From: Membranipora membranacea | Lineage: Eukaryota > Bryozoa > Gymnolaemata > Cheilostomatida > Membraniporidae | DNA length: 64,000 bases | Direction: 5' to 3' | NCBI GenBank assembly: GCA_914767715.1 | Contig: OU612073.1 | Coordinates: forward strand, 3,534,001 to 3,598,000 | Part shown: in pieces, positions 47,310 to 61,600 of the stretch | Layout of the letters: every line of letters starts with the position of its first letter | Position numbering within the stretch: position 1 is the first letter of the stretch | Translations under genes and position numbers: made by a program | Notes under the pieces: generated by a model | Seen by the model: the letters and a program-made list of their open reading frames with translations, nothing else | Database searches by the model: none | What the model was told of the DNA's origin: nothing

Positions 47310-50300
47310 TTTCATGTGTTACATGCATACAAAACATATAGTTCAGAGTTGATTGGTGATAAAAACATGGTGGTGTTATAAAATAATGGTATGTAGTACT
47401 TACAGTTTCGAATCAAATATCAATCGTATAACAATCTAAGCACAGGAGTGTTAAACCTAGTCATTTTTAGGAATGCAAGTAAAGTTTGGTTGGCCACAAA
47501 TTTTCAATAAAGAGAATTGTCAATTCAATGTGTCCTCAGAATGTACTGTTTTAACAGTGTACGCAATCATATTCCGGACCACTATGGTATGAGTGTAATG
47601 CTTGAACATTTTATGTCCTGTCTGTTTGTTATGCACTACATATCAGGATAATTGTTAGGGCTTCACTGGCAGACAATATCATTACAATCTAATTCAAAGA
47701 AGGATGTATGCACACTATTTTATAGAGAATGAGCTAAGGTGGTCTTACTTTTTGCATATTGTATCAGTCTGCAGCTTCACTCTGGAATTAATACCAATGT
47801 TCACAGGCTGTGATCCGCATTCAAAAAGATCAGTGCACTAGCAGGCTACATACTACCGACTTGAAATGTGTGAGCTTTCACCAAACAGCAAATAGGAATA
47901 TGACAGCTGTTTTCGAAGTAAGTTTGGGGATTGCCTTTCTCTGAACAAAGAGAAGACAACATACTAATAATATAGAAAAAGTTTGTACATTTCTTTAATT
48001 CTCTACACAATAGCATTTTTACTGCATCTATTTATCAAATCACCTGGAAATAGAGACAATTAAAAAAAAATACCAATGGTAAATCAAATCAAGTGAATTT
48101 CTTAAGATTATTATTGTCAAGGAGCGCTATTCCATTGAACATTTGGTGACTATATTATTGTTGTGATACGATTAGTAAACTCAATGGATGAATTTTTTGC
48201 TTAGAAACAGAAACATGAGAGCTTGGGGACTGGGGTATACATTTAGTTCTTCAAGTTTCACAATAGAGTTTTTATAATCGTCCACATCATAAAGCAGGCG
48301 AGAATAAGTTGTGAATATACTTTTGGTGTATTTCTGGTTTCTCTTTACCTTTGTATCATAATGTTTTTATGCCAAACACAAAAAAGATCCAATTTTGTAG
48401 CTGAAAGTTAGGTCATCTCTTGTATTCTAGAAATGTGCATGTCCAACAACCATTTCACAAGATGCATATATCCAGATGGCAAATTATCCACACTTAGGAG
48501 TTAGCATCTCCTGGCTGGGTGTGTTAGACTCTTGGCCAAGATAAACCAACCTCTTCATAATGCCTAGCTAACGGTGAGGTATTGTCATTGAAGATGCTAA
48601 TGTCAATAGGTCATACATAGAGTTCGAGCTACATTAATGCAATACCTGCTACACAAGTGATCTGCTACATTGAGCCCAGAGTATATCTATTGTAGTATGG
48701 GGAGCGAGTAAGATGTGTAACAGGTTCCTGAAGGGGATGCAGGGGCTATCTACCACTAGCTATTTGGTTTCATAGTCATACTTTTGTTAAACTTTGGCTT
48801 GAAACTGCGCTAATAGAGTGATGGCCTGTGGTTTTGAGATGACAGAAGATTACCGTTTTGAGAGGTAGAGAGAAAGAGATTGTTTTTATTGCTTATCATC
48901 AATGATGAAGCAAATAATGGTGCCTGTAAGAAATCATTATCATTTAGGAGTTCTATACTAAAAGGTATGAAACTGTTTACAAAAAGAGTTGTGCGGCACT
49001 TGCAAATGTTTTCCTACCTGGAACATAATGTCTGTTAAAAATATGCTCTTCGCTATTTATAAAATTGACTTCAGTACTAAAACGTTGGTCTGAGATCAGA
49101 ACAGGAATTTCACAGCTGTTAGTGGTAGAAAAAAGAGATAATTTGGGATTCAAGTCTGGCCAGGAGGGGGGGGGGGGTAACTGTCTTTTGTAAGGTGGGT
49201 GGGCTACTGTGTGTTTGTTTGGAGTATAAATATCCCCTTTGAATTTATGAAAGGAATGATAGCCAGCTTCAGCGGACAAGGATCTACACAAGCCACCGAA
49301 GCTCACAGGGCCGGTTTTGTAGAATGGGCAAATATGACCTATAGTGTGCAAAATAGAAAATGCTCAGTTTTGAAAGTCAGGTCTCCTCTTGTTATTACAT
49401 AACCCTATTGGACCTATGCTATAGTCAGAGGGATAGAGTGCAAGGGAAAAACAAGGTCGCTCATTTTCCTTTCGTAGTTGCCTTTTGGTAAAATTTTGCT
49501 TACTCGCAAACCAAAAGGCAACATCGTTCTTATTTGAACCACACTAAAGTACGCAACATGTCATTATCTCTGTCTGGTTTCTTTTTATGGCTGGTATTAA
49601 AAATCTGTGGCTTATTGGCATGTAAGGCTCATAGTCTACAGCTAAACAGGGTTCAAGATTGCTTGTATTGACAAAACTTGTCAAGACAGGTAAGGTTCAA
49701 AGCTGCTGCTATTAAAAGGAAAATTTCTTTCCTACAGGCTTAAAAATTAAGATCAGGTTGAGACCTGGAGAACATGATTTGAAGTGAATAGTGCATTACA
49801 ATCAAAACATTATTGTTACTGTTTGACGTAGTTTAAGGATGGAAATAGCCGTGTCAGGCATTATGTTACTGAGGGGAAAACACTTTCCCCACCAGTCCTC
49901 TAAAATCTTTCAAGGTTTCAAGGTCAAGGTTTCAAGGTCAAATATTCACCAAACTTATGCTAACTAGCTACCAATCAAAGATAGATATAAAATTGGGAGT
50001 TCAGTTCTGTTCAGTTCAGCTCAATTTAGTGCTGAAATTTGATTAACACTTGAAAATTTGAACTGACACTGTTTTTCTTCTTCTTGTTCAAGCACACAGA
50101 TCAAACATTTACGGAAAGACAAGCAGACCAAATTCAGTACATAACACATTTCACACGGGCAAATGTAGATGCAACATTTTCCTGAGTGAACCGTTCAGAC
50201 TCGGAACTATATATGTTTGTTGTAGATAGAGTCATGAGGATTTTTACAGTTTTCACATCGTGCCAGAACTCTTATACGATATTTCGTCAGAAGAATAATT

Positions 50301-51040
50301 TCGTCCTATTAGCCCTTACCTTAGTACATTAATACAGATGGGGTGGGTATGAGAAGCCCCGATAAAATAATCTAAATATCATATCAAGGATTTAAGGCTC
50401 TCTTGATCTAGTTCTACGTATTGACAGTTGTGTCAAATATCGATAATCATCTACACGATGTTTATGCCAGAAGAGCAATTGGCCACCAACCTCATTTATG
50501 AGTGTTCTTTGCGTCACAAACCAGTCAAAAAGTGATGTATCATCTTGAGCCCTTTTAATAATCCGTTCATGACAATTAATATGTCAAAATAATAATGATT
50601 GGTCGTAGACATCTGGAGACATATCCTTTACTATTGGTCTACCCTCAAGAGTATGAAGGAACACGGATAATATCAAGCTAAATGGTTGACAACAAGGCGC
50701 TAATGCATAAAAAAAAATCGTAGTAAATAAGATGATCCCTCCTCCACACATCTTGACACAAAATAAAATTTTATTCTGCTCCAATACTAATAGTTATATT
50801 TAATTGACGTCATGTTCAATAAATATAGTGAAATCTCATAATTACAAATCGATCAATCAATCCAAAAAACAACCATGCTGGGTTACAAGGATATGAAGGA
50901 TAAGGATATAGATTGTCGATATAAATTTTCTTGTAATTAATTTTGTAGGGTTTTTATTGTAAAAAAGTTTTAAACAAGGTTGATTAAATAAAGGTTGGTT
51001 TAAAGGTTGATTAAAATTGGATGTCTTATTACACACCACA
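47310..51040. other. Intergenic, no gene recognised
   Basis: Open frames here are short and unlike any family I know. One minus-strand frame of 124 codons at 48977-49351 has low-complexity, chance-like composition. Small structures: a 13-base-arm hairpin at 49477-49522 (GTTGCCTTTTGGT and its complement), a G run near 49167, and a short TCAAGGTT repeat near 49910. Nothing else seen. Confidence 0.5.
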
Positions 51041-51047
51041 TCCCGAA

Positions 51048-51252
51048 GCATGGGTGGCAAAATTGTAGTGCCTTAATGGTGAGACCGCAATAGCTGCGCC
51101 AATTTGCTCTCTGTTTGCAGGCAGTTCGGAGCACACCTGGGGGCCAACCAAACCCCAGTAGTCGATGGACTGCAGTGGGATTCGAACCCAAGACCTCCAA
51201 CATGTGCATGCTAAAGGACGGCGCTCTAACCAACTAAGCCACCTCCTACTCC
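51048..51252 (-). mobile_element. tRNA-derived SINE, best-preserved family member
   Basis: The minus-strand head has an A box in GGTGGCTTAGTTGGTTAGAG and an intact B box GGTTCGAATCCC. The body contains CCCCCAGGTGTGCTCCGAAC and AATTGGCGCAG, shared with 44832-45027. The intact B box suggests a relatively young copy. Confidence 0.85.
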
Positions 51253-51259
51253 TACAAAC

Positions 51260-53610
51260 TTACAGACTGTTTAGTAACACCATAAATATGATTTTCTGGT
51301 TGCTCTACTAGATCTAGTCACAAAACACCTAGATTCTACCTAAACGTGTGCTGTTTGTTTGTAGAATTTCCAACCTCACTACAGTTCACGCAGCTTGTAA
51401 ATTGTTCTCTATGATTAGTAATATCATCAATCCGATATAAAGCCTCCTAACTGACAGTATAGACAGTTTGTAGTTGGTACACACCTGCTGTCAAGTCTGA
51501 ATCAGCTGTCAGGCCTCAGAGATTGGTTTGGGGTCCCCCACTAGTTTATTAACGTGTGCACCACGCACCATAATGGTTATGCATTATCATCGCATCAGCA
51601 GCAGCAGTTACCACTGCTAACAGAGTACGACGAGCTCTGCACGCACAATGTACCACCGATAGGAGAGAGTGACTGGTAGACGAGTATCCTAGACCTTGAA
51701 CAACAGCAGCCACAACAGCAAAGGAACAGATCATTCTCTCTCTATGGATTTTCTCCTCCTCTTTGTACCTTGTGAAATGTACATGTCTCACCGGTGGCTT
51801 ACCTCTGCTGGTGTGAAACTATTAATGTTATAGGACATGACCTCAGAGTCAGTGTAAGAAAACGTTGTTGTTACTTTCAACACTGAGATTGTGATTACCT
51901 TCCTTGAGTAAGGACAGCGGAGTTTGAACTCACAAAAACCGATCTGAGATAAAAGACAGTTTTCTGAGCTCTGATTTAGGCCTCAATTCGGAGTTGTCCT
52001 CTCTCCTAACCCACGCCGCAAAGGAATAACGTGCTGAAAATAGGATTATCTTGAAAACTGCTTATAATAGGTTAAAAAATATTTTTGATTCAGAATCTGC
52101 AAACTCAGAAAACTGTCTATAAAAGTCCAAAATAACTTTTTGTTATGGACACCAGTCTTAGAGACGATCAGCATTCGATGTCATATTACTGTGAGTTTGT
52201 TTATGCACTGTCTCTGCACAATGACGCCACAATGACGTCACAATTACAGATCATGTCAGGAGTCCTTGAACACACAACATCTCTACCACTTGTTTTCTGT
52301 CTTTACTGCAGCTGGTATTTTATGTGAGCTATTTATTTATGCATAAATTCTATTTTCATAACCTTGCGGTCATTAAATATTATTTTATATCTTAACGAGT
52401 GGTGGAGACAAAACAAATCGATTAGAAATAAAGTTCTGGTTGGGTTAGGCGGGTAGGGGACACCGAACAGGAGTGACTGTAGTTTTCCTGAAATTTGTTG
52501 GACAAGTAAATCTCTGATCCTTGGAATCAATTTAGCCTTAGTTATTTATCCTTTTTGTAGAATTTGACTTGGCATGGTTTTTCTATTCTTTATATTTAAG
52601 ATACTTAGGCTACAACAGTAAATTTGTGGTCTATCTGTCACAGATGCAAATGTCATACTGTTCCACAGTGTGTTATTTGTCAGACCACCGAATTCATAAA
52701 CATTTAGTCTGTTCTTCCTCACTGGCCGAATTACCTGGCTCACCAAAACATTCTCTGTTACTGTTAAAGGATCAAACCCCGATCATACATGACAAGTTTG
52801 CTGGGCTGCACCATATCGGACCTGGGAAATCTTGTAAAAATCCAGTTGGAGCATATTGTGCAAGTTTTGTGCCCCAAAAGCAATTTGAAGAGTAAAATTG
52901 CGTGAAAAAGTCTAAACTTAGATTGGTTTTAATTGGTTGAAATCCAGACCTTATCTTGTTCTCATTGACAACCTGGTGCATTAAATACAAGCGAAACATA
53001 CCTCAAAGCTCTTAGGTGCAGAAGTGGGGTGGTTATAGGGTCCTCTGTTATAATAAGGAAACTAGCCAAAATATATAGGGATACTTGTCATGTACAAACA
53101 ACCTCAATGCCATCAAATATGTTGAGTCATTGTTCTCAAATTGATTTTGATTTGACATACAGTGATGCATTTAATTACTTTTCTTTATTATTTTTGCAGA
53201 ATCATGCGTGATCTTAGCTTCAACGTGCTGAGGCAAAACCTGACTCTTGTGCATCAGTCCATGTTCAAATATTTGGCAAAGTATTAACGTCTAGTGTTTG
53301 ACCAACCGCGAGGGGTATTGAGTGAAGTATTATTATATTAGATCAGCTCTCTATATGAGTTATTAGAAACCTTCAGTTGCTGGTCAGCTCTGGACTTTGA
53401 GGCACTGAGAATTTTTAAGAAGACATTTTATTACAAGAACAAGAATCTATCGATTGGTAAGTTTCTCATTTTGCAATTTTGAGTAAATGAATAGTTTTGT
53501 TGTATTTGTTGTTATTGTTAGTTTGTTGTAGTTGTTGTATATAAAGCTGCATATATCGCTTTATACATCGCGTGATATATCGCTTTTTAAAACTTTTCAA
53601 TATTGTATTG
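51260..53610. other. Intergenic, no gene recognised
   Basis: Several open frames of 60-108 codons occur (for example 52569-52895), but none shows a recognisable domain, splice context or codon pattern. Isolated donor-like GTGAGT sites are present. I see no RNA gene or repeat array. Confidence 0.5.
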
Positions 53611-53621
53611 GTGATCATGTC

Positions 53622-56600
53622 GATTCCGTGTCAAAATGCCATGGCCAAAATGCCATTGGGACAAAATGCCATTGCCATAATGCCATTGTCATAATGCCAT
53701 GGCCATAATGCCATAGGTGAAAACACCACTGCACAATATACCAATGCCAAAATACCAGTTGTACAAAACGCCAGTTGTGTCAAAATACCAGTGGATATAA
53801 AGCCAGATGTGTCAAAATACCAGCGGATATAAAGCCAGATTGGACATAATACCATGCGGGACAACATACCATATCCCAAAATACCATTGCCAAAATGCCA
53901 AAATATATAACCAAAGGAGATCAAGCCACAGTGTATTTTTTTTAGTCACATTACAGCTGCGGGTTGCTTGATCATAGTAGGGGGTGGTTCAGTTGGTTAG
54001 AGCCATCTCCTTCACTGTTCAAGTCTCAAAGTTTCTTCGTTCAATTTCAATGATATCTGGGGTTTGTTGGGATCCACAAACTGAGAGCTAGTAACTTGTA
54101 ATAAATATTTCCCAACCATTCTTTAGAATAATATGACAATAACTTTGGTCTTTGGATTATTACCAATTTTTTTTTGAAAGCCAAGTCTTGACTCATCGCT
54201 GCCCTAGAGACTCATGCTTACTAATGACATTGATAAGACTACGATGATTGAACATAGAGCAGGTTATCTCTGTGTTTATTAGTTGTATAAAAAGTTACAG
54301 TTACAACTAACAGGAAGGAAAAACTCTGTTCACCCAAAATGAACTTTCACAGTAGGCCATGGCCATAGTATTCAGCAAAGCCATTTAATAGGGGCTTGTG
54401 ACTCACAGAATGTTCACAACTTGAATTTCATGTTGTAAATTTAGTATAAATGATGATGGATATGGATAAGTTTCTAACATCTCTTCTGACCATATACACA
54501 TTCAACAAAATTTGTTTTCCTACTCGAGGGTATGAAAGCTATATAGTCTACAGAGCCGTTTCGTCAAAATGTGGTGTTACTATGCAGAGCTTTTGTTTCT
54601 CTTAAATAGTTATGTAATGTAACTTCTTTTGATTCCATTTAAAAAGAATGTTGAGAATTTTATATGTTCAACCCAAAAATTTACTGGCTTAATTACGATA
54701 AACCACCAAAGTTGCCTTCCACCTGTAATGGACTGCGTAAAATGCACAGGACACACAATTACGTCCCATTTACTATGGAAAATCTAACAATAATCATTCA
54801 GATAGCACAAGCATTTAAGCTGTAATACACAGCAAAGAACTTGTTATACAGAACCTTTGCCACAAAATTAAGAACTATTGGCGAATTAAAAAATGATTTT
54901 GTTACCCACCGGACTGAAAACATATTGACAAACTTTTAACAAACTATAACAAAACTTGTGTAAATTAAATTATGTAATATAACGAAATGTGTGACTATTG
55001 TAGTGTAGAACAAAATTCTCCTATACCGATATGTATGCCAAAATATAACCCACCAGTGTTGTGATGCGCAGGTCGGCGTACAGGAATCCTGAAAAAAATT
55101 TTGACTAAAGACTAAAGCAAGTTGAGTTGAAGCCAATATTTTTATATTCTTATTAGATCCCGAACCAGAATTTGTGAAACCAAAATAATTATTTTATATT
55201 ATCTATTACTATTATTAAATCCGAACATAAAAATGTGCACCTTAGATTTAAACATTTCAGATCAACAATTCCTTACGGATGAACACAACTAAAATAAATT
55301 TATGTGTTATTATAAGAAATTATACAATAACAAAATTGTTACAGAAATATCTGACACCAACTTTCAATGGAAAACCAAGCTCATGCATTGATAATGCCAG
55401 CAACAAAATTAGTGCCAGAAAGCATCAACGTCCTACTATCAAGAAACCTTGGATGACTAAGCAGTTATTTACACTCACCAAAGAGGGTACTAAACTTCAC
55501 AAAATAAGCAAAAAGCATTCAAAAACCATAGAGGAAATTTAAAAATCATTGTAACAAATTTGGTATTAGATGGGCGCAGTACAACTAACACAATCAATAT
55601 TATAATGGAACAACTTTACGGCCATTTTATTTATGGAAGAATCACCCAGGGTTGAATTTTATATCTTTCAAAAGCTTTTGATACAATAAATCACAGCTTT
55701 CTAGTAAGTAAACAGATATTTTTTTCAGATATAATCCCCCTCATAGCGACTGTAGGAAAATTATCTTTTAAATAGAAAACAGTTTGTATTGGTAAATGAA
55801 TTAAGTCAGTTTACTGCCTGTCATGATCGGTGCTCCCTAGGGTTCGGTTCTCGGCCAGCACTATTTATAATTTATAATGTTGACCTTTTAAATGTATAAC
55901 CTGATCTAAATTGAAATTTTTTTGCTGACAATCCTAATAATTTTAGCACTGAACCTGAAATTACGAAGAGCAATTTACCTCTGATAAATGAATGGTGTAT
56001 CACCAACTGTCTTGTCATAAACTATGAGAATACCTTTTTGAGACCTCGAACAACATTTTTAACCAGAAGATTAACAGCTCATATTCCGGAACTTTTTTAA
56101 AAGAAAGAGGAACAGCATAACTATCTATGAACATTTTAGAAGCCTGAAAAAGGAATTAGATTTAACCCTGATGATGATACAAGCACTCGGTCCAGCCATT
56201 GAGCAGAATCTAGAATTAGAGTTCTGGGGCCACGCAAGTGACGGCCAGATAGGACTCTGTGTGACATCAAGGGAATTAAACCAGGGGTCAAAGTTCTCAT
56301 ATTTTTGAAAAACTAAAAATCATGCCATTACAAATGCTTTGTGAATATAAAGTTTTGAAACTTTTATTTATTTCATACTCAATTCAAAATATTTTCAATA
56401 TGATAACAAACCTTGAATACAACGCTTGATCCAACAAACTTGAATTTATGAAAACCAATAACAAGCGAGGAGAGAGGTCCTTGTTAAGAAATTGCATAGG
56501 CTTGTTCAAAAAGTTCATACCGGAGGTGTGGGTAGGGCCAGAGTGCAATCATGCTAGCCTTCATGACGCCGGTAATAGCATCAGAAAAGACCAGTCAAAA

Positions 56601-57184
56601 CCCTTCAAGCCAAGACATAAAGTTGGTCAAATTTAGAGAGTCAATTAACTTGCCATAACCAACAGAGTTGGCGACTTGACGGCGCAATATTTGGTTGCAA
56701 TTTCTGCAACACACACTAGCCTTCTGAACAATGGGGCCCAACTACCCCAAGAGGAAAAATTCAAATGTAGAAACTTTGAGACTTGAACAGTGAAGGAGAT
56801 GGCTCTAACCAACTGAACCACCCCCTACTCTGATCGAGCAATCCGCAGCTGTAATGTGACTAAAAAAAAGTACAACGTGGCTTGATCTCCTTTGGTTATA
56901 TATTTTGGCATTTTGGCAATGGTATTTTGGGATATGGTATGTTGTCCCGCATGGTATTATGTCCAATCTGGCTTTATATCCATTGGTATTTTGACACATC
57001 TGGCTTTATATCCACTGGTTTTTTGACACAACTGGCGTTTTGTACAACTGGTATTTTGGCATTGGTATATTGTGCAGTGGTGTTTTCACCTATGGCATTA
57101 TGGCCATGGCATTATGACAATGGCATTATGGCAATGGCATTTTGTCCCAATGGCATTTTGGCCATGGCATTATGGCCGGGTACC
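53622..57184. mobile_element. 3.6 kb element with about 415-base terminal inverted repeats
   Basis: The left terminal repeat 53622-54036 and right terminal repeat 56769-57184 are near-identical reverse complements. Each is a run of degenerate units of about 14-17 bases built on AAAATGCCATTGG, and each ends inward in the same SINE head (GGTGGTTCAGTTGGTTAGAG). GATCATGTC flanks both sides (53613-53621 and 57185-57193) as the likely target duplication. The interior has no transposase but holds a decayed LINE. The matching open frames in the two arms are repeat artefacts. I cannot assign a superfamily. Confidence 0.85.
55279..55900 (+). pseudogene. Decayed non-LTR retrotransposon reverse transcriptase fragment
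   Basis: Recognisable pieces in changing frames: KKPWMTKQLFTLTKEGTKLH near 55438-55500 (the segment before the reverse transcriptase), GRSTTNTINIIMEQLY near 55573, LSKAFDTINHSFLV near 55656, and a broken G-P-GSVLG-type motif followed by ALFIIY near 55835-55870. Frameshifts and stops separate them. It lies inside the 3.6 kb inverted-repeat element and is unrelated in sequence to the LINE at 26898-30022. Confidence 0.7.
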
Positions 57185-57194
57185 GATCATGTCT

Positions 57195-58620
57195 AATAGT
57201 TATTTTCAGAGTTTAAACCTCCCAAATATTTGACGTTGAGTCGCAGTGACCTGTGGAAGTTTATTTTGGGGCAAAAAGTGCCCTTTTTAAATTGAGCCCT
57301 CTGTGCCTTGTTTTTGAGGTATTTGATTAGTTTATGCTTTCACCATATAGAGGAGGCATGGCACTAACTGGAGGAGTGATATTTTAGTGAAACTTTATGA
57401 TTTTAGGCCTCCTGTCTTTGAGACTTGAAATCGATTTTTGCAATAGTTATAGGGCCATTTCTGACCCCTCATTACATGCGACCCCAATAATGCAGAAACT
57501 TTAATTTCCAACTTATTTTACCATTTGGGTCTTGTACTGTCACTTCCATCAATAATCTTACCACTTTACAGATCCTGGTTGTCACAACTGTGTGACAGAT
57601 AATAACCCAACTTTTAACTAATTTAGTTCAAAATTTTCCAGTCAAAATTCACAAATTCAGAAAGATCAAAGTCAGATTTGTTGTCAGCATGGTGAACAGC
57701 AGGAGATTGTCTAGGTTTTGATCGAAGCGATTGTTGATTATGGCTTTACATCTTGAGATATTTGGATTTTTGTGGTTAGACCAGCTTTATTTGGTCCAAA
57801 ACATGCACTCCACTCCAGCCAAAAGGCTGAAAATAGGTTAAAGAACATGTTATACACATTAGCTTCCATTAAACTAGAGAGCATTTCCGAGGTTGTGTCA
57901 TTGGCGTTTGATGATAAATTCACTAGTTGAAAAGTTAAAATGTTAACAGTCACCCAAAAAAGGTGATCCATTGTTGTAAACAATGTGCTTTGCATGTAAC
58001 ACTGCATAGCTTTTCATCACGCTTTTGCATAACGTAATTTACTGCATCATTTTGCCCTCTGCTGCCTATATGTTTTCAATGTATTTTAGTTAATATACAA
58101 TTAACCAAGTAAGAAACATGCAGTTTAAAAAAATGTGCAACATTAAACATAAGTCAGACTACTGGCAATGTGTCAGTGAAGGAATTTTTGAGATCGGACA
58201 AGTAGTTCCTGAGAAACTGAAAAGGCGATACATCACGTTAAAACTACATATTAGATTTTTCTGCTAGACTGTTTTGGGCAGAATTTTCTTGTCAGTGGGA
58301 GCAGCCAGAAATTTTACAATGACACAAAGCGTAAACCCGAGTTTCTAATAGTGATTGTTTATTATAGCGTATTTATCTGGCAAAACATCAATCTAAATAA
58401 ATTGCAGTGTAAATGCGGTTATAATCAAGCTATATCCAGTCTAATGCTGCGGTAAGCTATATAGATTTTGATACAAACCATAATTGATAGGGAGATTGTG
58501 CCTAAGCCCTAAGCAATAGGCAATCAATATTATTAATTTGTATGTAATATACCTCTCTGGCATTTGGAAGTTTTATTTACAAACGCAAAATAATTTAGTC
58601 ACAATTATCACATTTTAGAT
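57195..58620. other. Upstream region of the second NRF-6-like gene
   Basis: No gene or repeat recognised. The promoter of the downstream gene should lie here, but I see no convincing TATA box or initiator close to the start codon. The sequence is AT-rich. Confidence 0.4.
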
Positions 58621-58625
58621 ATCTG

Positions 58626-61600
58626 ATGATGGTTAGGAGGTGTAGCCTTCTTGTGGCTGTGGTATGCTCTACATTACTATCAGGGAGTTATGGAACCGAT
58701 GCCCAACAGGTGAGTAGCAGTTCAGGCTAATCATTTTCTACAAAAATAATATTCTGCCTATTGGAAAGAACTGCAATTTGATTGAAACATGTCACACCAT
58801 GACAACTAGAAAATTAAAAACCTGTAAAACGAATCAGGGTTAAAACTTATAAGGGGAAAAAGATCTGTGTTTTCTACCGCTGCTAACTAATTAGGTTAGC
58901 ATGCGGCAGGTGTTTGGCTGCTCGCCTTTGGGAGCTTGGTGTCCAGTGACAGGTGGCAGTCAGGTGCTGCTGTGTGTCTCCCCTCTCTGGACTTATGAAC
59001 AGTTTGATGGGGCTGTCACAACTCTAGCCTCGAGCTATTTTACTAGCCCCTTGTTGCATTTTAGTAACCATTTTATATATGCACTCGTAAATTATAATGA
59101 CATAAACTGATAAAAAATACTTGCGATCATCGGATTTTCTCGAATTTTTCTTAAATTTGTTTGTCACTACCATGGATTAAATTCTAAAAAATTCACGACT
59201 GAACGGATATCCATATCAAATAATATGATATAAAACTATTAAAAAACTATTAAAACTATCAAACTATCAAACTATAATATTTACTATTATGTTCATGACT
59301 GTTGTTGACGGCATGGGAAAGTGTCACCATACAGGAACTGCAGATGTGCATGGGTATTTATTAACAAATAAACCGTACTTAAGATGGTGTTTCAAGTTCA
59401 CAAGATCAATGTTGCCTGTCATGACAGTAATACTCCTAAGAATTGTTTGGCAAATGGCAAAATAATTGATAGAGATTTGAAATCACATCTGGCCTTAGCG
59501 GAAGCTATCAGATATTTTAATTTTCTGTACCCAGTGGTCTTTTGCGGCCATTACGGATAAGATGGTCAACATGTCACATGCATAACACCCACAAACATAA
59601 AATGAATAAACGTAAATGCAGCAATAAGATAGATAAGCACTTCTTAACTAGTTTGCACCCACCATCTTTGCTATCCACCTGTGATTTGATATCCGATGCA
59701 TAGCCAGAGTGTTACTTTTTAATCCCACGGCTTCATTTAACCAGAAATCTCGAATGTCTTGTTTGCCTTTGACGTCAGAGTTTAACAACTTAATGTAAGA
59801 AATAAATACAGCCACAATTTGACCTGAGTAGCTGTCCACTCAAGAAAGTGATTACATTATGATTAAACATAATAAAAAACCTAAGATTGCCTAGTAAATA
59901 TATCCTGTTTACTCAAGGATATTGAGGGCGGATGTATTTTGAAATTCGATCTTGATCAAACAGGATTTGCAAAGTAATGTGTGCATGTTTGTGATCAGAA
60001 AAAATCTCACATGCAAAGCTGATTTGCCTGAGGGTGTGTAGATTAAATAATGCTAGGTCATGGTAACAAATAAATCACTAAATCGATCGGAATATTCTCA
60101 AGAGGATCTAAACCTAGGTCATTACCGAGGCCACTAGCGCTGCAGAAATCTCAAAAGTTCGTAAACAAACCCAAAAGAAATGCAAAGGTGTTAATAAAAC
60201 AAGTGGAATGCAGATTAAAAGTTTACTGCATTTCAATCTTGCTTGCACTTTTCACCTTTTGACGGCAAAGACAAATAGACAAAGGTTCGTTTTGATAAAA
60301 CATTATATTTATTATTTTCTAGATGGATGCAGCAGCCCCAGATGTGCCGTTCACATGGGCATTTGGGATGAATGAGACAGGAGCAGTGAGCAGCCCAATT
60401 CAGCCGATGCAATTATTTGATTTTGAAACTGATTCAGTATTGTCATTTCTTTGGAGCTCACTAAAACCTGAGTACAAAATGGCAGGAGCTAATGTTCTAA
60501 ATATGATCAACACTCCTGGAAACGTCACAGAAATGATAATACAAGTTTCTTACAAGGTTAGTCAAATACCATCAGTGTTTTAAAAAAGTCATTATAAAAG
60601 AAGTCAGTCTATATAATCACAGGAGCCAAATACAAAACTCTGCGGAGTTATGCTACTACGCCAAAAGAGGGGACAACTCTGGTAATACTTGATGTGCAGC
60701 TTGTGCAATATTCTGGCACTATTATTAATGCATTAGTTTGTTGAGATTTGCCTTGATTATAATATCTGAGCTGCAATGATTTTGTAGACCTTCGGTTATA
60801 ATCACACAGAAGATATTCTGCAGTCTGCTACAGTAAGGAAGCTGTTGGAGATACTGGACAAAGAAACTTTAGACTTATTGCAAGTATGTAATATTATTCC
60901 GATTTTCATGGCACTGATTATAATTATCACCATGGTTTCTTATCAGGCTTTCGTTTTAGCAACAAACCATCCAAACGCATTTTCAATGAGTCTGATTAGT
61001 CTTTTGGTAAATTGAAAGAAGTCATTTGGCATCTTTGCGGTAATACTTACTGTACGATTGAGCGCTAAGACAATTTTAAGATTAAAAACCGGACCACTAA
61101 TGCTATTGGTAATTGATCATTGGAAATTTGCAAGTTGTTTGCTGTGACAACTGTGGGAAGGTTACTAACAACCGAATCGGCGATAAAACTACATTAATCT
61201 CTGCTGGTCAGCGTAATAATTATAATGGGAATTATAGAGAGAAATTTTTAGTTTGGACTTTATAATCATGTTATTCATTCATTTTTATAGGACATTGATT
61301 GGCAGTCAGCCAATTTCTCTGCTGTTCCTGAGAGTATCGCACGATGGAACATGACTGTTCTCGCCCACGAATTGATCTCTCCAATGGTGTTAGATATAGA
61401 AGAAATGTTACCTAAGAGCATCACAGATCAGATGACAGAACTCCTAACCAAACTGGAAAATGATCAGAGTATCTCTGATGATATCAAACAACGAATGATC
61501 AACTTGGTAAATATTAATCACTATGAGGTGTCTTAAACTCTGAGTATTGTCAGTTACAAGTTAATCAATGTCAACTTAATTCAAATTTATTGATTTGATA

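Noticed and set aside
51549-51791. Minus-strand frame with an Ala/Arg-rich segment reminiscent of a transposase N-terminus
   Set aside because: Too short, no catalytic motif, and no inverted ends or target duplication around it.
53631-57196. Two nearly identical open frames (minus 53631-53924, plus 56882-57196) that look like a duplicated hydrophobic protein
   Set aside because: They lie in the tandem-unit arms of the 3.6 kb inverted-repeat element; the periodic peptide follows the DNA repeat and there is no gene context.
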